A DNA stretch of 64,000 bases from Cytophagales bacterium. GTDB lineage: Bacteria; Bacteroidota; Bacteroidia; Cytophagales; Spirosomataceae. Below the pieces are notes generated by a model that was not told the origin of the DNA, made no database searches, and saw only the letters and a list, made by a program, of their open reading frames with translations. Position numbers and translations under genes: made by a program. Of the stretch, positions 45,435 through 55,772 are shown piece by piece (position 1 is the stretch's first letter; each line of letters opens with the position of its first letter). The stretch is taken from contig JAAFJP010000020.1 in assembly GCA_013298125.1 (NCBI GenBank), positions 1 through 64,000 of the forward strand, in the 5' to 3' direction.

Positions 45435-45655
45435 AAATTTGATACGGGTCTCTATCCTTAAAAAAACTGGCAAAGCTCTACTCAACAAATATAGTACCTT
45501 TAATTTTACAATTTACCTTAAATAATAGAAGGGTAGGGGAGGGGTATCGGAGTTGGAGAGAGAGTACAAAAGGCTAATTTGACCAAAAATTAAATAAACA
45601 CAACAAATACAGTATCCTAATAGTATCCCATTTAGCACAAGTTTGCCAAACATAA

Positions 45656-45689
45656 AAAAAGGGCTTCAACCAAAGTCAAAGCCCTTTTT
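45656..45689 (-). terminator. Terminator at the end of the ribosomal block
   Basis: AAAAAGGGCTT / AAGCCCTTTTT stem just past the rplQ stop. The gap 45435-45710 otherwise shows no gene. Confidence 0.9.
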
Positions 45690-45710
45690 CAAAAGATATT
45701 TTATCTCAAA

Positions 45711-46265
45711 TTACTCTGCCGATTTCTCTTCTTCCGAAGATTCCTCAGTTGCAGGAGCAGCAGGAGTTTCGTCTTCAACAACCTCTGCCGATGGTTCTTC
45801 AACCACAGGAGCAGCCGCTTCAACAGCACCAGCTTCTTTCTTAGCACCACCTCTACGACTACGACGAGTCTTAGTAGCAGTTTCAGAAGCAGCGTTCAAT
45901 ACAGTTTCGTTGAAATCAACTAATTCCATCATACACATCTCAGCGTTATCACCAAGACGATTGCCTAATTTGATAATTCTCGTATAACCACCTGGGCGAT
46001 TTGCTACCTTCTCAGCAACAATGCCAAAAAGCTCTTTAACAGCCTCTTTGCTTTGTAAATAAGAGAATACAACACGACGGTTGTTAGTATCGTCAGTCTT
46101 AGATTTTGTAATCAAAGGCTCTGCATACTTTCTCAATTCCTTCGCTTTCGCTACTGTTGTTTCAATTCTTTTGTGAAGAATCAATGAAGTTGCCATGTTC
46201 GACAACATTGCCGCTCTGTGAGGAGCTGTTCTACCTAAATGGTTGTTTTTTTTACCGTGTCTCAT
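45711..46265 (-). CDS. rplQ: 50S ribosomal protein L17 with acidic C-terminal tail
   Basis: 184 residues, last gene of the block. The L17 core (1-118, [37 protein letters not shown]) assembles near the exit-tunnel rim. Residues 119-184 are an extra tail: a short basic part (TRRSRRGG) followed by Ala/Glu/Val-rich sequence, predicted disordered. E. coli L17 has only 127 residues. The gap to rpoA is 207 bp and contains a tandem-word palindrome. Confidence 0.97.
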   Translation of the reverse strand: MRHGKKNNHLGRTAPHRAAMLSNMATSLILHKRIETTVAKAKELRKYAEPLITKSKTDDTNNRRVVFSYLQSKEAVKELFGIVAEKVANRPGGYTRIIKLGNRLGDNAEMCMMELVDFNETVLNAASETATKTRRSRRGGAKKEAGAVEAAAPVVEEPSAEVVEDETPAAPATEESSEEEKSAE

Positions 46266-46365
46266 TGTGTTTGAGTAAGTTTAAAATGACCAATGGAGTC
46301 TCCAACGAAAAACCATCTATCATTGCGGTTAAGTTAATTCACATCAACTCACCTATTACTTTTTA

Positions 46366-46470
46366 AATTGGTTTATTAGAAAACTGGTTAATTGGTTTAT
46401 TGGAAATTGGTTTATTTTCTAATTAACCAGTTATCCAATCAACCAATTTCCCAATCAACCAATTTCCAAT
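46366..46470. repeat. Tandem-word palindrome between rpoA and rplQ (TTGGTTTATT words)
   Basis: The left arm 46366-46415 has AATTGGTTTATTAG and AATTGGTTTATTGG; the right arm 46421-46470 carries ACCAATTTCC, ATCAACC and AATTAACC. It shares its words with the element at 21362-21567 although the sites are not otherwise homologous. Confidence 0.85.
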
Positions 46471-46472
46471 TA

Positions 46473-47462
46473 TCAATCTTCATCCAAACGGTAACGGATA
46501 ACATCCATTCCGAAGTGAAGACCTTTATCTTCAATTAATTGCTCTAATTCAGTCAATGATTTCTTACCGAAGTTACGGAATTTCATCATATCAGAAATTT
46601 CTAATCTTGCCAAATCTCCCAATGTCTTCACATCAGCAGACTTCAAGCAGTTGTACGCACGTACTGACAAATCTAAATCTGCCAATGGTGTTTTCAACAA
46701 CTTTCTCATGTGCAACATTTCTTCATCAACCACATTGTCCTCTTCTGCCTTCATCGACTCGAAAGTCATCGTTTGGTCAGAGAACAACATAAAGTGCTGA
46801 ATCAAAATATAAGCCGCACCTTTCAACGCATCTTCTGGGTGGATAGAGCCATCAGTTTCGATATCGATAACCAATTTCTCATAATCCGTCTTCTGTTCAA
46901 CACGAGTATTTTCAATGCTATATTTTACGTTCTTGATAGGCGTATAAATAGCATCAATTGGAATGTGTCCGAACGGAGGTTCAGAATTTCTTGTTTCGTC
47001 AGACTGAACATAACCACGACCTTTTTCCACGATGATTTCCATCTCAAATTCTTTCGATTCGTCAAGATTACAGATAACCATATCTGGATTCAAGACCTCA
47101 AAATAATTTGTAAATTTAGAAATATCACCAGCTTTCAAAGTCGATTGACCTTTAACTCTGACGTTAATCTTGTTTTCGAGAATTTCCTGAGTTTTCTTAA
47201 AACGAACTTTTTTCAAGTTCAAGATAATCTCAGTCATATCCTCAATCACGCCTTCAATGGCTGAAAATTCGTGTAGCACACCGCTAACCTTTACGCTTGT
47301 GATGGCGTAGCCTTCTAATGAAGACAATAAGATTCTACGAAGTGCATTACCGATTGTAACGCCATAGCCTTTTTCGAGTGGCTTAAACTCAAATAACCCG
47401 TGAAAGTCGTCGGCTTTTTCCATGACAACTTTGTCGGGCATTTGGAATGCTAATATTGACAT
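46473..47462 (-). CDS. rpoA: DNA-directed RNA polymerase subunit alpha
   Basis: 329 residues. The N-terminal domain (about 1-225) dimerises and contacts beta and beta' ([26 protein letters not shown]). A linker leads to the C-terminal helix-hairpin-helix domain (about 250-315, [20 protein letters not shown]) that binds UP elements and activators. The usual neighbour rplQ follows. The start at 47462 encodes [12 protein letters not shown]. The 315-bp gap to rpsD is unusual for this junction. Confidence 0.98.
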   Translation of the reverse strand: MSILAFQMPDKVVMEKADDFHGLFEFKPLEKGYGVTIGNALRRILLSSLEGYAITSVKVSGVLHEFSAIEGVIEDMTEIILNLKKVRFKKTQEILENKINVRVKGQSTLKAGDISKFTNYFEVLNPDMVICNLDESKEFEMEIIVEKGRGYVQSDETRNSEPPFGHIPIDAIYTPIKNVKYSIENTRVEQKTDYEKLVIDIETDGSIHPEDALKGAAYILIQHFMLFSDQTMTFESMKAEEDNVVDEEMLHMRKLLKTPLADLDLSVRAYNCLKSADVKTLGDLARLEISDMMKFRNFGKKSLTELEQLIEDKGLHFGMDVIRYRLDED

Positions 47463-47777
47463 ATTTCGTAGCGTAATTTACCTTGGAATGTATTAAGAAT
47501 AGAGTAATCAATTCGCAATTTACGAATAAACTCTGTGATTCTATGAATATTTCTTGAAAATTTTTATAAAAAACTTGACTTTCATAAACTTATCGTTTAT
47601 ATTACAAGTTTGCAAAACTTTTAGTTCCATCCAAAATCAACTAATCTCTTCTTTTTCAAGAACTTTTTAATTGATTTAAACAGATTCGACAGCGTTGGTA
47701 TAACACTGCCAAATCTGTTTATAGAATATTTATTCTGACAAAATACAAATAGTATTTTATCAACAATACGATGATGA
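47463..47777. other. rpsD-rpoA gap with an imperfect hairpin
   Basis: AT-rich, no gene. At about 47679-47722 an imperfect stem AAACAGATT...GCGTT / AACACTGCC...AATCTGTTT could be an attenuator or an S4 operator analogue (inference). A TTGACTTTC-like sequence at 47574 resembles the rho promoter but reads towards +. Confidence 0.5.
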
Positions 47778-48383
47778 TTACTTCGAGTAAAGTTCGACGA
47801 TTGCCTGTTCGTTAAAATTCTCAGGAATGTCAGAACGTTCTGGATAAGAAACAAATTTACCAGTCATTGTAGGTGCATCCCACTCCAACCAGTTGAAACG
47901 TTTTCCAGCTTTACCAGCCAATGAATTCGTAACGACCTCTAATGATTTAGATTTTTCACGAACACTAATCAATTGTCCAGCTTTTAATGAATATGAAGGA
48001 ATGTTTACAAGTTCTCCATCTACCATGATGTGCTTGTGAATCACTAATTGACGTGCAGCACGACGAGTTGGAGCGATTCCTAAACGATAAACTGTGTTGT
48101 CTAAGCGTGCTTCACAAAGTTTCAAAAGGTTTTCACCTTTGATACCTTCTTTCACAGCAGCTTTGTGGAACAAGTTTTCGAATTGTTTTTCAAGAATACC
48201 GTAAGTATATTTCACTTTTTGCTTTTCTTTCAATTGCAAAGCATATTCTGAAACTTTACCACGTTTTCCTTTTCCGTGCTGACCTGGACCATAGTTTTTG
48301 CGAGCTAACGCCTTACTTGGACCTAAGATTGGCTCGCCAAAACGACGAGCAATTTTTGATTTTGGACCTGTGTATCTTGCCAT
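47778..48383 (-). CDS. rpsD: 30S ribosomal protein S4
   Basis: 201 residues, starting [19 protein letters not shown] (ATG at 48383; the longer ORF is a hydrophobic artefact). It binds 16S rRNA early in assembly. The S4 RNA-binding domain is at about 93-155 ([27 protein letters not shown]). Zn-free N-terminus. In many bacteria S4 represses this operon through its own mRNA; no pseudoknot is claimed here. Confidence 0.98.
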   Translation of the reverse strand: MARYTGPKSKIARRFGEPILGPSKALARKNYGPGQHGKGKRGKVSEYALQLKEKQKVKYTYGILEKQFENLFHKAAVKEGIKGENLLKLCEARLDNTVYRLGIAPTRRAARQLVIHKHIMVDGELVNIPSYSLKAGQLISVREKSKSLEVVTNSLAGKAGKRFNWLEWDAPTMTGKFVSYPERSDIPENFNEQAIVELYSK

Positions 48384-48487
48384 TATTTGATAAAAATGAG
48401 TCAATAGCCCTCTTGTGACTAATGAAGTAATTATGAAACATAAAGAAACGAAGGGCAATAATTACTAATTACCCTTCGCCTTATTTT

Positions 48488-48594
48488 GTTATTAGTTAAT
48501 GGTTTATTAGTTATCAGTTAATGGTAGAAGCAATGAATTACATAAATCTTATCCAGCTTTTACTAATAACCAGTAACCAATAAACCAATAACCA
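48488..48594. repeat. Tandem-word palindrome between rpsK and rpsD
   Basis: The left arm 48488-48524 contains TTAGTTAATGG and TTATTAG words; the right arm 48561-48594 contains CTAATAACC, CCAATAAACC and ACCAATAAC. The spacer of about 36 nt has no repeats. Confidence 0.8.
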
Positions 48595-48596
48595 AA

Positions 48597-48992
48597 CTAT
48601 ACTCTACGACGTTTTGGAGGACGACATCCGTTGTGTGGCATTGGTGTAATATCTTTGATAGATAATACTTCGATACCTGCATTAGATACGGTTCTGATTG
48701 CAGATTCACGACCAGCTCCTGGACCTTTCACAAAAACCTCTGCCTTTTTCATTCCTGCCTCAACGGCTACCGCTGCACAGTTTGAAGCCGCCATTTGAGC
48801 AGCATAAGGAGTATTTTTCTTTGAGCCTTTAAAGCCCATTTTACCAGCAGATGCCCAAGAGATTACTTGCCCTTGTGTATTGGTGATAGAAATGATAATA
48901 TTGTTGAAAGAAGCCTTGATGTGAACTTGACCAACTGGTTCAATCACAACGACTCTTTTCTTTGCTTTGTCTTTTCTTTTAGCCTGTGCCAT
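48597..48992 (-). CDS. rpsK: 30S ribosomal protein S11
   Basis: 131 residues. It contacts the platform near the E site and mRNA exit (uS11). Conserved [43 protein letters not shown] and the C-terminal [17 protein letters not shown]. It precedes rpsD, with a tandem-word palindrome in between, and follows rpsM after a 202-bp gap. Confidence 0.98.
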   Translation of the reverse strand: MAQAKRKDKAKKRVVVIEPVGQVHIKASFNNIIISITNTQGQVISWASAGKMGFKGSKKNTPYAAQMAASNCAAVAVEAGMKKAEVFVKGPGAGRESAIRTVSNAGIEVLSIKDITPMPHNGCRPPKRRRV

Positions 48993-49194
48993 TTTGTTTG
49001 TTTGTTTTCTATTCCAGTTTTGAGTGCGTACATTATGCCTTGCACAATAACCTTCTCATCTTAGAATCTTAGCGAATAGTGCTTCTCTCAGGAATCACAA
49101 TCTCAGCTTAATTTTAACATTACAATATGAATATTTTAAAACGATTAATTTTCAAGCAAACGTTACCCGATTAACACATTTTCAAATCTTCAGA

Positions 49195-49572
49195 TTACTT
49201 AGTTGCTTTTTTCTTGTTGGCAATAGTCTTACGCTTACCTTTACGAGTACGAGAGTTATTCTTCGTTCTCTGACCACGCAATGGAAGACCTTTACGGTGA
49301 CGTAATCCACGATAACAACCAATGTCCATCAAACGCTTAATATTCAACTGGACCTCAGAACGAAGTTGACCTTCTGTTTTGAATTCCCCAGCGATAATCG
49401 CACGGATAGCACTCGCTTCTTCATCGTTCCATTCGCCAGCCTTTTTGTCAACTGAAATGTTTGCTTGTGTTAAAATTTTCTGAGCAGTGCTTTTACCTAT
49501 ACCGTAGATATAAGTTAAAGCAATTTCGCCTCTTTTTTTGTCGGGAATATCAACCCCTGCAATACGAGCCAT
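49195..49572 (-). CDS. rpsM: 30S ribosomal protein S13
   Basis: 125 residues, head of the small subunit, contacting S19, tRNA and the large-subunit bridge B1. [21 protein letters not shown] (HhH-like) and the basic tail [26 protein letters not shown] are typical. The 5-prime neighbour is rpmJ. Confidence 0.98.
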   Translation of the reverse strand: MARIAGVDIPDKKRGEIALTYIYGIGKSTAQKILTQANISVDKKAGEWNDEEASAIRAIIAGEFKTEGQLRSEVQLNIKRLMDIGCYRGLRHRKGLPLRGQRTKNNSRTRKGKRKTIANKKKATK

Positions 49573-49631
49573 ACTTTTTTAGCTTTTTTAGATTTTAAAT
49601 AAGGTAGTTTCACAACTATCCTATTATATTA

Positions 49632-49748
49632 TCATCCTTGTCTTTGTTTGAACTTAGGATTTTTTTTGTTAATAACGAAAAGTTTTCCGTGACGACGAAT
49701 TACTTTACAGTCAGCACTACGCTTCTTGATAGACGCTTTTACTTTCAT
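49632..49748 (-). CDS. rpmJ: 50S ribosomal protein L36 (zinc-free form)
   Basis: 38 residues, [15 protein letters not shown]..., then [14 protein letters not shown] and NPKFKQRQG. Three of the four ligands of the zinc type (CxxC...C...H) are replaced, leaving a single Cys; it is the C-minus variant. It is located between infA (17 bp) and rpsM (59 bp). It completes the large subunit near domain V and VI of 23S rRNA. Confidence 0.95.
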   Translation of the reverse strand: MKVKASIKKRSADCKVIRRHGKLFVINKKNPKFKQRQG

Positions 49749-49765
49749 TTTAGTAATTTTATTTT

Positions 49766-49984
49766 TTACTTGTAACGATACACTATTCTTGCTTTACTCA
49801 AATCATAAGGTGACATTTCTAATTTCACCTTATCACCAGGAAGGATTTTGATGTAGTTCATCCGCATCTTTCCTGAAATATGGGCAATCACTTGATGGGT
49901 ATTCTCTAACTCTACTCTAAACATAGCGTTTGAGAGAGCCTCGGTGATGATTCCATCGACTTCTATTGATGATTGTTTTGCCAT
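49766..49984 (-). CDS. infA: Translation initiation factor IF-1
   Basis: 72 residues, S1/OB fold: [26 protein letters not shown]..., [31 protein letters not shown]. It binds the 30S A site during initiation. Two bp downstream of map, hence probably translationally coupled. Confidence 0.98.
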   Translation of the reverse strand: MAKQSSIEVDGIITEALSNAMFRVELENTHQVIAHISGKMRMNYIKILPGDKVKLEMSPYDLSKARIVYRYK

Positions 49985-49986
49985 AA

Positions 49987-50793
49987 TTAAATATTAACAA
50001 TATACTCTGATTTACTAATTGCTTCTTCTATAAACTTGAATGTTGTCAAAATATCGGCTTTACCTTTTTTAACGGCAACGGTATGTTCGTAATGAGCTGA
50101 GGGCTTTCTATCTTGTGTTCTGATTGTCCAACCATCATTTTCTTGGTGAATTGCTTTTTTACCTTCATTAACCATCGGTTCAATCGCAATGACCATATTC
50201 TCTTTCAACTTTGGTCCGTCTCCACGTTTACCATAATTTGCTACTTCTGGTTTTTCGTGTAATGATTTCCCAACACCGTGTCCTACTAATTCTCTTACTA
50301 TGGTAAAACCTAAATCCTCACAATAGTTTTGAATGGCGAATCCAATATCTCCAACTCTTTTTCCAAAAACGGCTTGCTCGATGGCAAGATAAAGTGAGTT
50401 TTTAGTAGCTCTCAATAATTTTAAAGTATCTTCTTTTACATCTCCAATCGCATACGTGTAAGCACTATCTGCGTGAAAACCATTTTTAAACACTCCGCAA
50501 TCAATTGATACTATTTCACCGTCTTTTAATTGGTAATGACTTGGAATTCCATGAACAACAACATCATTGATTGAAATACAAAGTGAAGCTGGAAATTTTT
50601 TACCACTTACATTATAATTCAAGAAAGAAGGATGTCCACCGTTATCTTTAATAAATTCAAAAGCTACTTTATCTAATTCCTTAGTGGTAACTCCTGGTTT
50701 TATAATTTTAGCAACTTCGGCATGGGCTTGTCCCAATATCACTCCGTTAGCTCTTATTACCTCTAACTCTGCACTCGTTTTTAAAAAAATCAT
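49987..50793 (-). CDS. map: Type I methionine aminopeptidase
   Basis: 268 residues, pita-bread fold. Metal ligands are visible in [16 protein letters not shown] (Asp pair), [11 protein letters not shown] (His) and AIEPMVNEG (Glu), plus a terminal Glu in the EHTVAV region. It removes initiator Met from proteins. Between secY and infA; adk, which sits here in some bacteria, is not present. Confidence 0.97.
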   Translation of the reverse strand: MIFLKTSAELEVIRANGVILGQAHAEVAKIIKPGVTTKELDKVAFEFIKDNGGHPSFLNYNVSGKKFPASLCISINDVVVHGIPSHYQLKDGEIVSIDCGVFKNGFHADSAYTYAIGDVKEDTLKLLRATKNSLYLAIEQAVFGKRVGDIGFAIQNYCEDLGFTIVRELVGHGVGKSLHEKPEVANYGKRGDGPKLKENMVIAIEPMVNEGKKAIHQENDGWTIRTQDRKPSAHYEHTVAVKKGKADILTTFKFIEEAISKSEYIVNI

Positions 50794-50823
50794 TGTATGA
50801 AGAGTCCTTTCAACTCTCTTGAT

Positions 50824-52146
50824 TTATACGGTAGCTTGTGTTCTACCTTGTACTCTACCTGACTGCATTAATCCTTCGTATTTACGCATCAACAAGTAGC
50901 TTTCAATTTGTTGTAAAGTATCTAAAACAACACCCACTAAAATTAATAATGATGTTCCTCCGAAGAATGAAGCAAATCCACGAGTGATTCCGAACAAACC
51001 TGCAACGGCTGGAAGAATTGCAATGATGGCTAACATAATAGCACCTGGCAATGTAATTCTATCCAAAATATCAGCGATGAAATTTGAAGTAGCTTCTCCT
51101 GGTTTAACACCTGGTACAAAACCACCACCACGTTTCATATCGTCTGAAATTTGTGTTGGGTTAATTGAAATCGCTGTATAGAAAAATGTAAAAATGATAA
51201 TCAAGAAAGCAAACAAAAGATTGTATCCCCATGAACCTGGGTCGCCAAAGTTTTGAACTACTGATTGTGCAAATTCACTTTTCTCTGCAAATTGACCTGC
51301 CACTAATCCTGGAACAAACATCAATGCCTGAGCAAAGATGATTGGCATTACACCCGAAGCATTCAATTTCAAAGGAATGTATTGTCTTTCTCCACCTACT
51401 GCGGCTGAGGCTCTGTTACCTACTACTTGTTTTGCATATTGTACTGGAATACGTCTTACAGCTTGTGTAACGGCTACTGCCAACATTACAACGAAGAAAA
51501 GAGCTACCATTTCAATTACAAATAATAATGCACCTGACATACCACGAGACTGAGCTTCACCGATGATAGCACTTGGGAAACGAGACACAATACCAATCAT
51601 AATTAGCATTGAGATACCATTACCAATTCCTTTATCTGTAATTTTCTCACCTAACCACATACAGAACATTGTTCCAGCAATCAAAATAATCACAGAGAAA
51701 ATACGGAAAGACCAAGCACTTACCATAATGGCTTCGGCAGGAATCGTAGTCTGTAAATAAGCGGTTGCTTGTGCGGCAGTTACCAAAATGGTCAATACAC
51801 GGGTAATCTGATTTAATTTCTTACGACCTGATTCACCATCTTTTTGCATTTTCTGAAAATAAGGCAATGCAATTGTCAATAATTGGATAGCAATTGAAGC
51901 AGAAATGTAGGGCATAATACCCAAGGCAAAAATTGAGGCGTTATTAAATGCTCCACCTGAGAACATATTTAACAGACCCAGTAATCCGCCGTCTCCTTTC
52001 TCAGCTAATTTATTAGCATCTACTCCTGGCAATACAATGTACGAACCTAAGCGGAAAAAGGTAATAAACAACAGGGTATTAAGAATTCTACCTCTTAATT
52101 CCTCTATTGAGAAAATGTTTTTGATAGTGTTAATAAACTTGTTCAT
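50824..52146 (-). CDS. secY: Protein translocase subunit SecY
   Basis: 440 residues with ten membrane helices. It is the core of the Sec channel for exported and membrane proteins. Typical stretches are IVLPGVDANKL, FSGGAFNNASIFALGIMPYISASI (plug region, TM2) and RGGGFVPGVKPGEATSNF. The 176-bp upstream gap to rplO contains a 10-bp hairpin at 52278-52314. Confidence 0.98.
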   Translation of the reverse strand: MNKFINTIKNIFSIEELRGRILNTLLFITFFRLGSYIVLPGVDANKLAEKGDGGLLGLLNMFSGGAFNNASIFALGIMPYISASIAIQLLTIALPYFQKMQKDGESGRKKLNQITRVLTILVTAAQATAYLQTTIPAEAIMVSAWSFRIFSVIILIAGTMFCMWLGEKITDKGIGNGISMLIMIGIVSRFPSAIIGEAQSRGMSGALLFVIEMVALFFVVMLAVAVTQAVRRIPVQYAKQVVGNRASAAVGGERQYIPLKLNASGVMPIIFAQALMFVPGLVAGQFAEKSEFAQSVVQNFGDPGSWGYNLLFAFLIIIFTFFYTAISINPTQISDDMKRGGGFVPGVKPGEATSNFIADILDRITLPGAIMLAIIAILPAVAGLFGITRGFASFFGGTSLLILVGVVLDTLQQIESYLLMRKYEGLMQSGRVQGRTQATV

Positions 52147-52322
52147 GCTATCTGTTTTAAATAATCGTTAAGGAAAAAAATCTAATTTGTTCAACTTTAT
52201 CTTTAAATACAAATCTGTTGCCAGTTTTCTTTCGATTACTTAAATATTTCTGTTGTCTATCCTGATTAATTTAAAAATTTCCAGAAAATGAAACGAATTT
52301 CTAATTTCTGGAAACGTATTTT

Positions 52323-52769
52323 TTATCCTACAATTGCCTTACCACCAGCAGCTTCGATTGCCGCTTTTGCTGATGCTGAGAAACCTTTTACAGTTACTTC
52401 CAAAGCAGATTTTATTTCACCACGAGAAAGGATTTTTACTAAATCTTTCTTAGAAACTAAACCATTTTCGTACAAGAAATCGTGATTAATAACGGTTGCA
52501 CCTGTTGCGTCAGCAATAGCTTGTAATGTATCAAGATTAAGTGCTTTGTATTCTACACGGTTAATATTTTTGAAACCGAATTTAGGAACACGACGTTGAA
52601 GAGGCATTTGACCACCTTCAAAACCTGCCTTACGTGAATAACCTGAACGTGATTGAGCACCATTGTTACCACGAGCCGAAGTTCCGCCCAATCCTGAGCC
52701 TTCACCACGACCAACTCTTTTTCTAACCTTTGTAGAGCCTTGTGCAGGCTTTAATGAAGAAAGATTCAT
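52323..52769 (-). CDS. rplO: 50S ribosomal protein L15
   Basis: 148 residues starting MNLSSLKPAQGSTKVRKRVGRGEGSGLGGTSARG (ATG at 52769; a longer ORF adds an unlikely N-terminus). It binds 23S rRNA domain II and stabilises the particle during late assembly. Downstream neighbour secY, upstream rpmD. Confidence 0.97.
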   Translation of the reverse strand: MNLSSLKPAQGSTKVRKRVGRGEGSGLGGTSARGNNGAQSRSGYSRKAGFEGGQMPLQRRVPKFGFKNINRVEYKALNLDTLQAIADATGATVINHDFLYENGLVSKKDLVKILSRGEIKSALEVTVKGFSASAKAAIEAAGGKAIVG

Positions 52770-52877
52770 TGTATTTTTTGTTAAAGATTTGCTAAACGCT
52801 ATTTCACCATGAAATAACTCGCTTGCTTTCAATTTCAAAATGAAATTCTAAACAACCCATACAGGTTGGAAAGCGAT

Positions 52878-53057
52878 TTAGATGTTTTCGACTACAAGCA
52901 GGTGTTTCACCGCACGAATCATCCCTTCCATTGCAGGGTTTAATTCTTTCTCAACGCTTTTGTTCATTTTTCCTAAACCCAATGCTTTGATTGTACGTTT
53001 CTGAACTTCTGGACGTTTGATTGTACTCTTAACTTGTGTAATTTTTACCTTTGACAT
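52878..53057 (-). CDS. rpmD: 50S ribosomal protein L30
   Basis: 59 residues, MSKVKITQVKSTIKRPEVQKRTIKALGLGKMNKSVEKE; a ferredoxin-like fold in the large subunit. The ATG at 53057 is favoured over one 15 bp upstream by comparison with usual L30 length. Confidence 0.95.
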   Translation of the reverse strand: MSKVKITQVKSTIKRPEVQKRTIKALGLGKMNKSVEKELNPAMEGMIRAVKHLLVVENI

Positions 53058-53064
53058 TTCTTTG

Positions 53065-53178
53065 TTAGTCAAGTAGTTTTAAGTTTTAAGTTTTAAGTTG
53101 ATAAGTTTTAAGTTTGAGCATAGAATTTAACACTCAATAACTTAACAACTTAGTAACTCAGTAACTTAACAACTTTTA
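53065..53178. repeat. Tandem-word palindrome between rpsE and rpmD (AAGTTTTAAG words)
   Basis: The left arm 53065-53116 (AAGTTTTAAG and TAAGTTG) is answered by 53131-53178 (CTTAACAACTTAGTAACTCAG). One end lies 1 bp from the rpsE stop codon. Confidence 0.85.
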
Positions 53179-53179
53179 A

Positions 53180-53698
53180 CTATCCGTTGAAAACTTTTGC
53201 TAATGATACTCCTCTTTGGAAAGCAACTGTGTGTGGGTTTCTCATTTTCACAAGAGCCTGAACAGTAGCTTTAACCACGTTGTGAGGGTTTGAAGAACCT
53301 TTTGATTTTGCTAATACGTCATGCACACCAGCAGATTCAAGCACTGCACGCATCGCACCACCTGCAATTACCCCTGTACCAGGAGCAGCAGGCTTCAACA
53401 ATACGAAACCACCTGAATATTTACCGATTTGTTCGTGAGGTACTGATGCTTTCAAAAGAGCTACTTCAAAAACATTTTTCTTTGCATCTTCGATTCCTTT
53501 TGCGATGGCATCCGTTACTTCGTTTGCTTTTCCCAAACCGAAACCTACGATACCTTTTCCGTCACCTACCACTACAATAGCTGAAAAACTGAATCTACGT
53601 CCACCTTTTACAACTTTCGCTACACGGTTGATAGCAACGACTTTTTCTTTTAATTCGCCTTCGTTAACCTTGATTGGTTTTGATATTAATTGCGACAT
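53180..53698 (-). CDS. rpsE: 30S ribosomal protein S5
   Basis: 172 residues. The dsRBD-like N-terminal part ([43 protein letters not shown]) precedes the C-terminal S5 domain. It affects decoding accuracy with S4. Basic and Gly-rich as expected. Confidence 0.98.
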   Translation of the reverse strand: MSQLISKPIKVNEGELKEKVVAINRVAKVVKGGRRFSFSAIVVVGDGKGIVGFGLGKANEVTDAIAKGIEDAKKNVFEVALLKASVPHEQIGKYSGGFVLLKPAAPGTGVIAGGAMRAVLESAGVHDVLAKSKGSSNPHNVVKATVQALVKMRNPHTVAFQRGVSLAKVFNG

Positions 53699-53757
53699 TT
53701 TTTCTGAATTTGAAATTTTGTGGATTTGAAGTGATAAATCATCTTCAAATTAACTCA

Positions 53758-54105
53758 TTAGAATTTAAGCCCTCCTTCTCTTGCACCTTCTGCAACTGCC
53801 TTCACACGTCCGTGATATAAATATCCGTTACGGTCAAAAACAACTGCGGAAACTCCCGCTGCCAAAGCCTTTTCAGCGATTTTTGCTCCTACTTGTTTAG
53901 CATTATCCACGTTTCCGTTTGCTAATCCTAATTCTTTTGATGAAGCTGCTGCTAATGTATGTCCTTTTACGTCATCAATAATCTGAGCATAGATACCTGC
54001 GTTTGAACGAAATACAGATAATCTTGGCTTCTCGGCTGTACCAGAAATCTTAGCTCTGATAGACAACTTGATACGTAATCTTCTTGAATCTTTTTGCGTA
54101 GCCAT
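53758..54105 (-). CDS. rplR: 50S ribosomal protein L18
   Basis: 115 residues, [45 protein letters not shown]. It binds 5S rRNA together with L5 and docks it to the central protuberance. A short hairpin ending 18 nt before its start is almost identical to one in front of rplE, the other 5S-binding gene here. Confidence 0.98.
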   Translation of the reverse strand: MATQKDSRRLRIKLSIRAKISGTAEKPRLSVFRSNAGIYAQIIDDVKGHTLAAASSKELGLANGNVDNAKQVGAKIAEKALAAGVSAVVFDRNGYLYHGRVKAVAEGAREGGLKF

Positions 54106-54123
54106 TGTAATGTTTGGATGTTT

Positions 54124-54148
54124 TGTGGATTACCGACCCACGAGTTCA
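54124..54148 (-). promoter_or_regulatory. Leader hairpin before rplR (GTGGGT-CGGTA-ATCCAC)
   Basis: On the minus strand ATTGAAC, 3 nt, then the 6-bp stem GTGGGT/ATCCAC (with one G-U pair) around CGGTA, 18 nt upstream of the ATG. Its sister at 56415-56437 has loop CGGAA. It is a candidate mRNA site for a 5S-binding protein (inference). Confidence 0.45.
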
Positions 54149-54227
54149 ATTTGAAAATAATATAATTTGAAAATTTGAAAATTAACACATCAATTCTCAA
54201 ATTTTCAAATTGACTAATTCTCAAATT
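54145..54227. repeat. Tandem-word palindrome between rplF and rplR (AATTTGAAAATT words)
   Basis: The left arm 54145-54183 and right arm 54194-54227 (AATTCTCAAATTTTCAAATT) are inverse-related; the spacer is about 10 nt. Word family shared with 54821, 57877 and 62088. Confidence 0.85.
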
Positions 54228-54231
54228 ATAA

Positions 54232-54786
54232 TTATTTCTTACCACCAGTTTTACCAGCTTTTCTACGGATTTGCTCACCCACAAAACGAATACCTTTACC
54301 TTTGTAAGGTTCAATTTTACGTAATGAACGAATCTTTGCTGATACTTGACCGACTAATTCTTTGTCAATACCTTCCAAAGTAACCTTTGGATTTTGTCCT
54401 TTTTCCATCGCAGTTGTAACTTTCAACTCGCTTGGAATTTGAACGAAAACACCGTGAGAATAACCCAAAGCTAATTCAAGAATATTTCCTTGATTTGATG
54501 CTTTGTAACCTACCCCAACGATTTCCATTTCAGCTTTGTAACCTTCACTCACACCAACAACCATGTTATTGATTAATGAACGATACAAACCGTGTAATGC
54601 TTTGTGACGTTTTTGTTCTGTTGGACGTTTTACTGTCATTTCAGCACCTTCGATTTCGACAGTAATGTCTGGGTCGATGGTACGTGCTAATGTTCCTTTT
54701 GGTCCTTTTACTGAGACGTTGTTTTGGTCAATCGTCACGGTAACACCCGCAGGAATTGTAATAATCTTTTTGCCAATTCTTGACAT
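54232..54786 (-). CDS. rplF: 50S ribosomal protein L6
   Basis: 184 residues, two tandem alpha/beta domains (about 1-80 and 81-175), ending EQIRRKAGKTGGKK. Binds 23S rRNA domain VI near the sarcin-ricin loop. Start MSRIGKKIITIPAGV. Confidence 0.98.
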   Translation of the reverse strand: MSRIGKKIITIPAGVTVTIDQNNVSVKGPKGTLARTIDPDITVEIEGAEMTVKRPTEQKRHKALHGLYRSLINNMVVGVSEGYKAEMEIVGVGYKASNQGNILELALGYSHGVFVQIPSELKVTTAMEKGQNPKVTLEGIDKELVGQVSAKIRSLRKIEPYKGKGIRFVGEQIRRKAGKTGGKK

Positions 54787-54820
54787 GATTTTGTTTTGTT
54801 GTGCTTAAATGGAAGCTATT

Positions 54821-54909
54821 TCAATTTGATGATTTGAAAATTTTATAATTTGAAAATTGTTATACGAAAAACTCATTTTCAAATCGACACATTTTCAAAT
54901 TTTCAAATT
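54821..54909. repeat. Tandem-word palindrome between rpsH and rplF
   Basis: The left arm 54821-54859 (CAATTTGATGATTTGAAAA...) and right arm 54874-54909 (ATTTTCAAATCGACAC, ATTTTCAAATT). The spacer is about 14 nt. Confidence 0.82.
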
Positions 54910-54935
54910 AATCACGCCTCTTTCAGCAATTGATA

Positions 54936-55331
54936 TTAATAGACGTGGCAAAGAACTTCACCACCTACGTTCAACACACGAGCTTCTTTGTCGGTGATAA
55001 CGCCTTTTGATGTTGAAAGAATTGCAACACCTAAGCCATTCAATACACGTGGTAATTCACCTGCACCTTTATACTTACGTAAGCCTGGCTTAGAAATTCT
55101 TTCTAATTTAACGATTGCTGATTGCTTCGTAGTTGGATTATACTTCAAAGCAATTTTGATAGTACCCTGTACGGTTGTATCGTCAAATTTGTAGTTTTGA
55201 ATATATCCTTTATCAAAAAGAACCTTAGTGATTTCTTTTTTGATGTTAGAAGCAGGGATTTCAACGATTCTGTGACGTGCCTTGATGGCATTTCTCAATC
55301 GTGTTAAGTAATCTGCTATTGGATCTGTCAT
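54936..55331 (-). CDS. rpsH: 30S ribosomal protein S8
   Basis: 131 residues, [34 protein letters not shown], binding the central domain of 16S rRNA. In E. coli S8 represses the spc operon by binding its mRNA near rplE; here the leader hairpin at rplE does not resemble the S8 site, so that link is unproven. Confidence 0.98.
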   Translation of the reverse strand: MTDPIADYLTRLRNAIKARHRIVEIPASNIKKEITKVLFDKGYIQNYKFDDTTVQGTIKIALKYNPTTKQSAIVKLERISKPGLRKYKGAGELPRVLNGLGVAILSTSKGVITDKEARVLNVGGEVLCHVY

Positions 55332-55409
55332 TGTTTTCGATATTTGAAACGAACCTCTTTTGAAAAGGAACGCAAAATTACGGAATTAATTTAATAAAGA
55401 CAAGTGATA

Positions 55410-55489
55410 AAAGTTGTTAAGGTGTCAAGTTGTTAAGTTATTAAATGTTACGTAAAATTAGCAACTTAAAACTTATCAATTTAACAACT
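55410..55489. repeat. Tandem-word palindrome between rpsN and rpsH (AAGTTGTTAAG words)
   Basis: The left arm 55410-55443 (GTTGTTAAGGTGTC, AAGTTGTTAAG) and right arm 55460-55489 (GCAACTTAAAACTTATC, AACAAC). It lies 7 bp before the rpsN stop codon. Confidence 0.82.
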
Positions 55490-55495
55490 ATCCTC

Positions 55496-55765
55496 CTACC
55501 AGCTTGATTTGGTAACACCTGGAATTAAACCGTCAGATGCCATTTGGCGGAACGTAACACGGTTGATACCGAATTTACGCATATAACCTCTTGGACGACC
55601 TGTCAATTTACAACGGTTGTGTAAACGTACTGGTGAAGCATTTTTAGGTAACTTGTCAAGTCCTGCATAGTCACCTGCCGCTTTCAATGCTGCACGTTTG
55701 GCAGCATACTTAGCAACGGTTGCTTCTTTTTTTCTTTCTCTTGCTTTGACTGATTCTTTTGCCAT
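55496..55765 (-). CDS. rpsN: 30S ribosomal protein S14 (zinc-free form)
   Basis: 89 residues, [33 protein letters not shown]..., C-terminal [34 protein letters not shown]. The long, zinc-independent type. Head of the 30S, near the A site. Confidence 0.97.
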   Translation of the reverse strand: MAKESVKARERKKEATVAKYAAKRAALKAAGDYAGLDKLPKNASPVRLHNRCKLTGRPRGYMRKFGINRVTFRQMASDGLIPGVTKSSW

Positions 55766-55772
55766 TTTTTCA

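Noticed and set aside
47566-47620. TTGACTTTC sequence resembling the rho promoter
   Set aside because: It reads + but only a minus-strand ribosomal gene lies ahead; no matching -7 TAnnTTTG at correct spacing.
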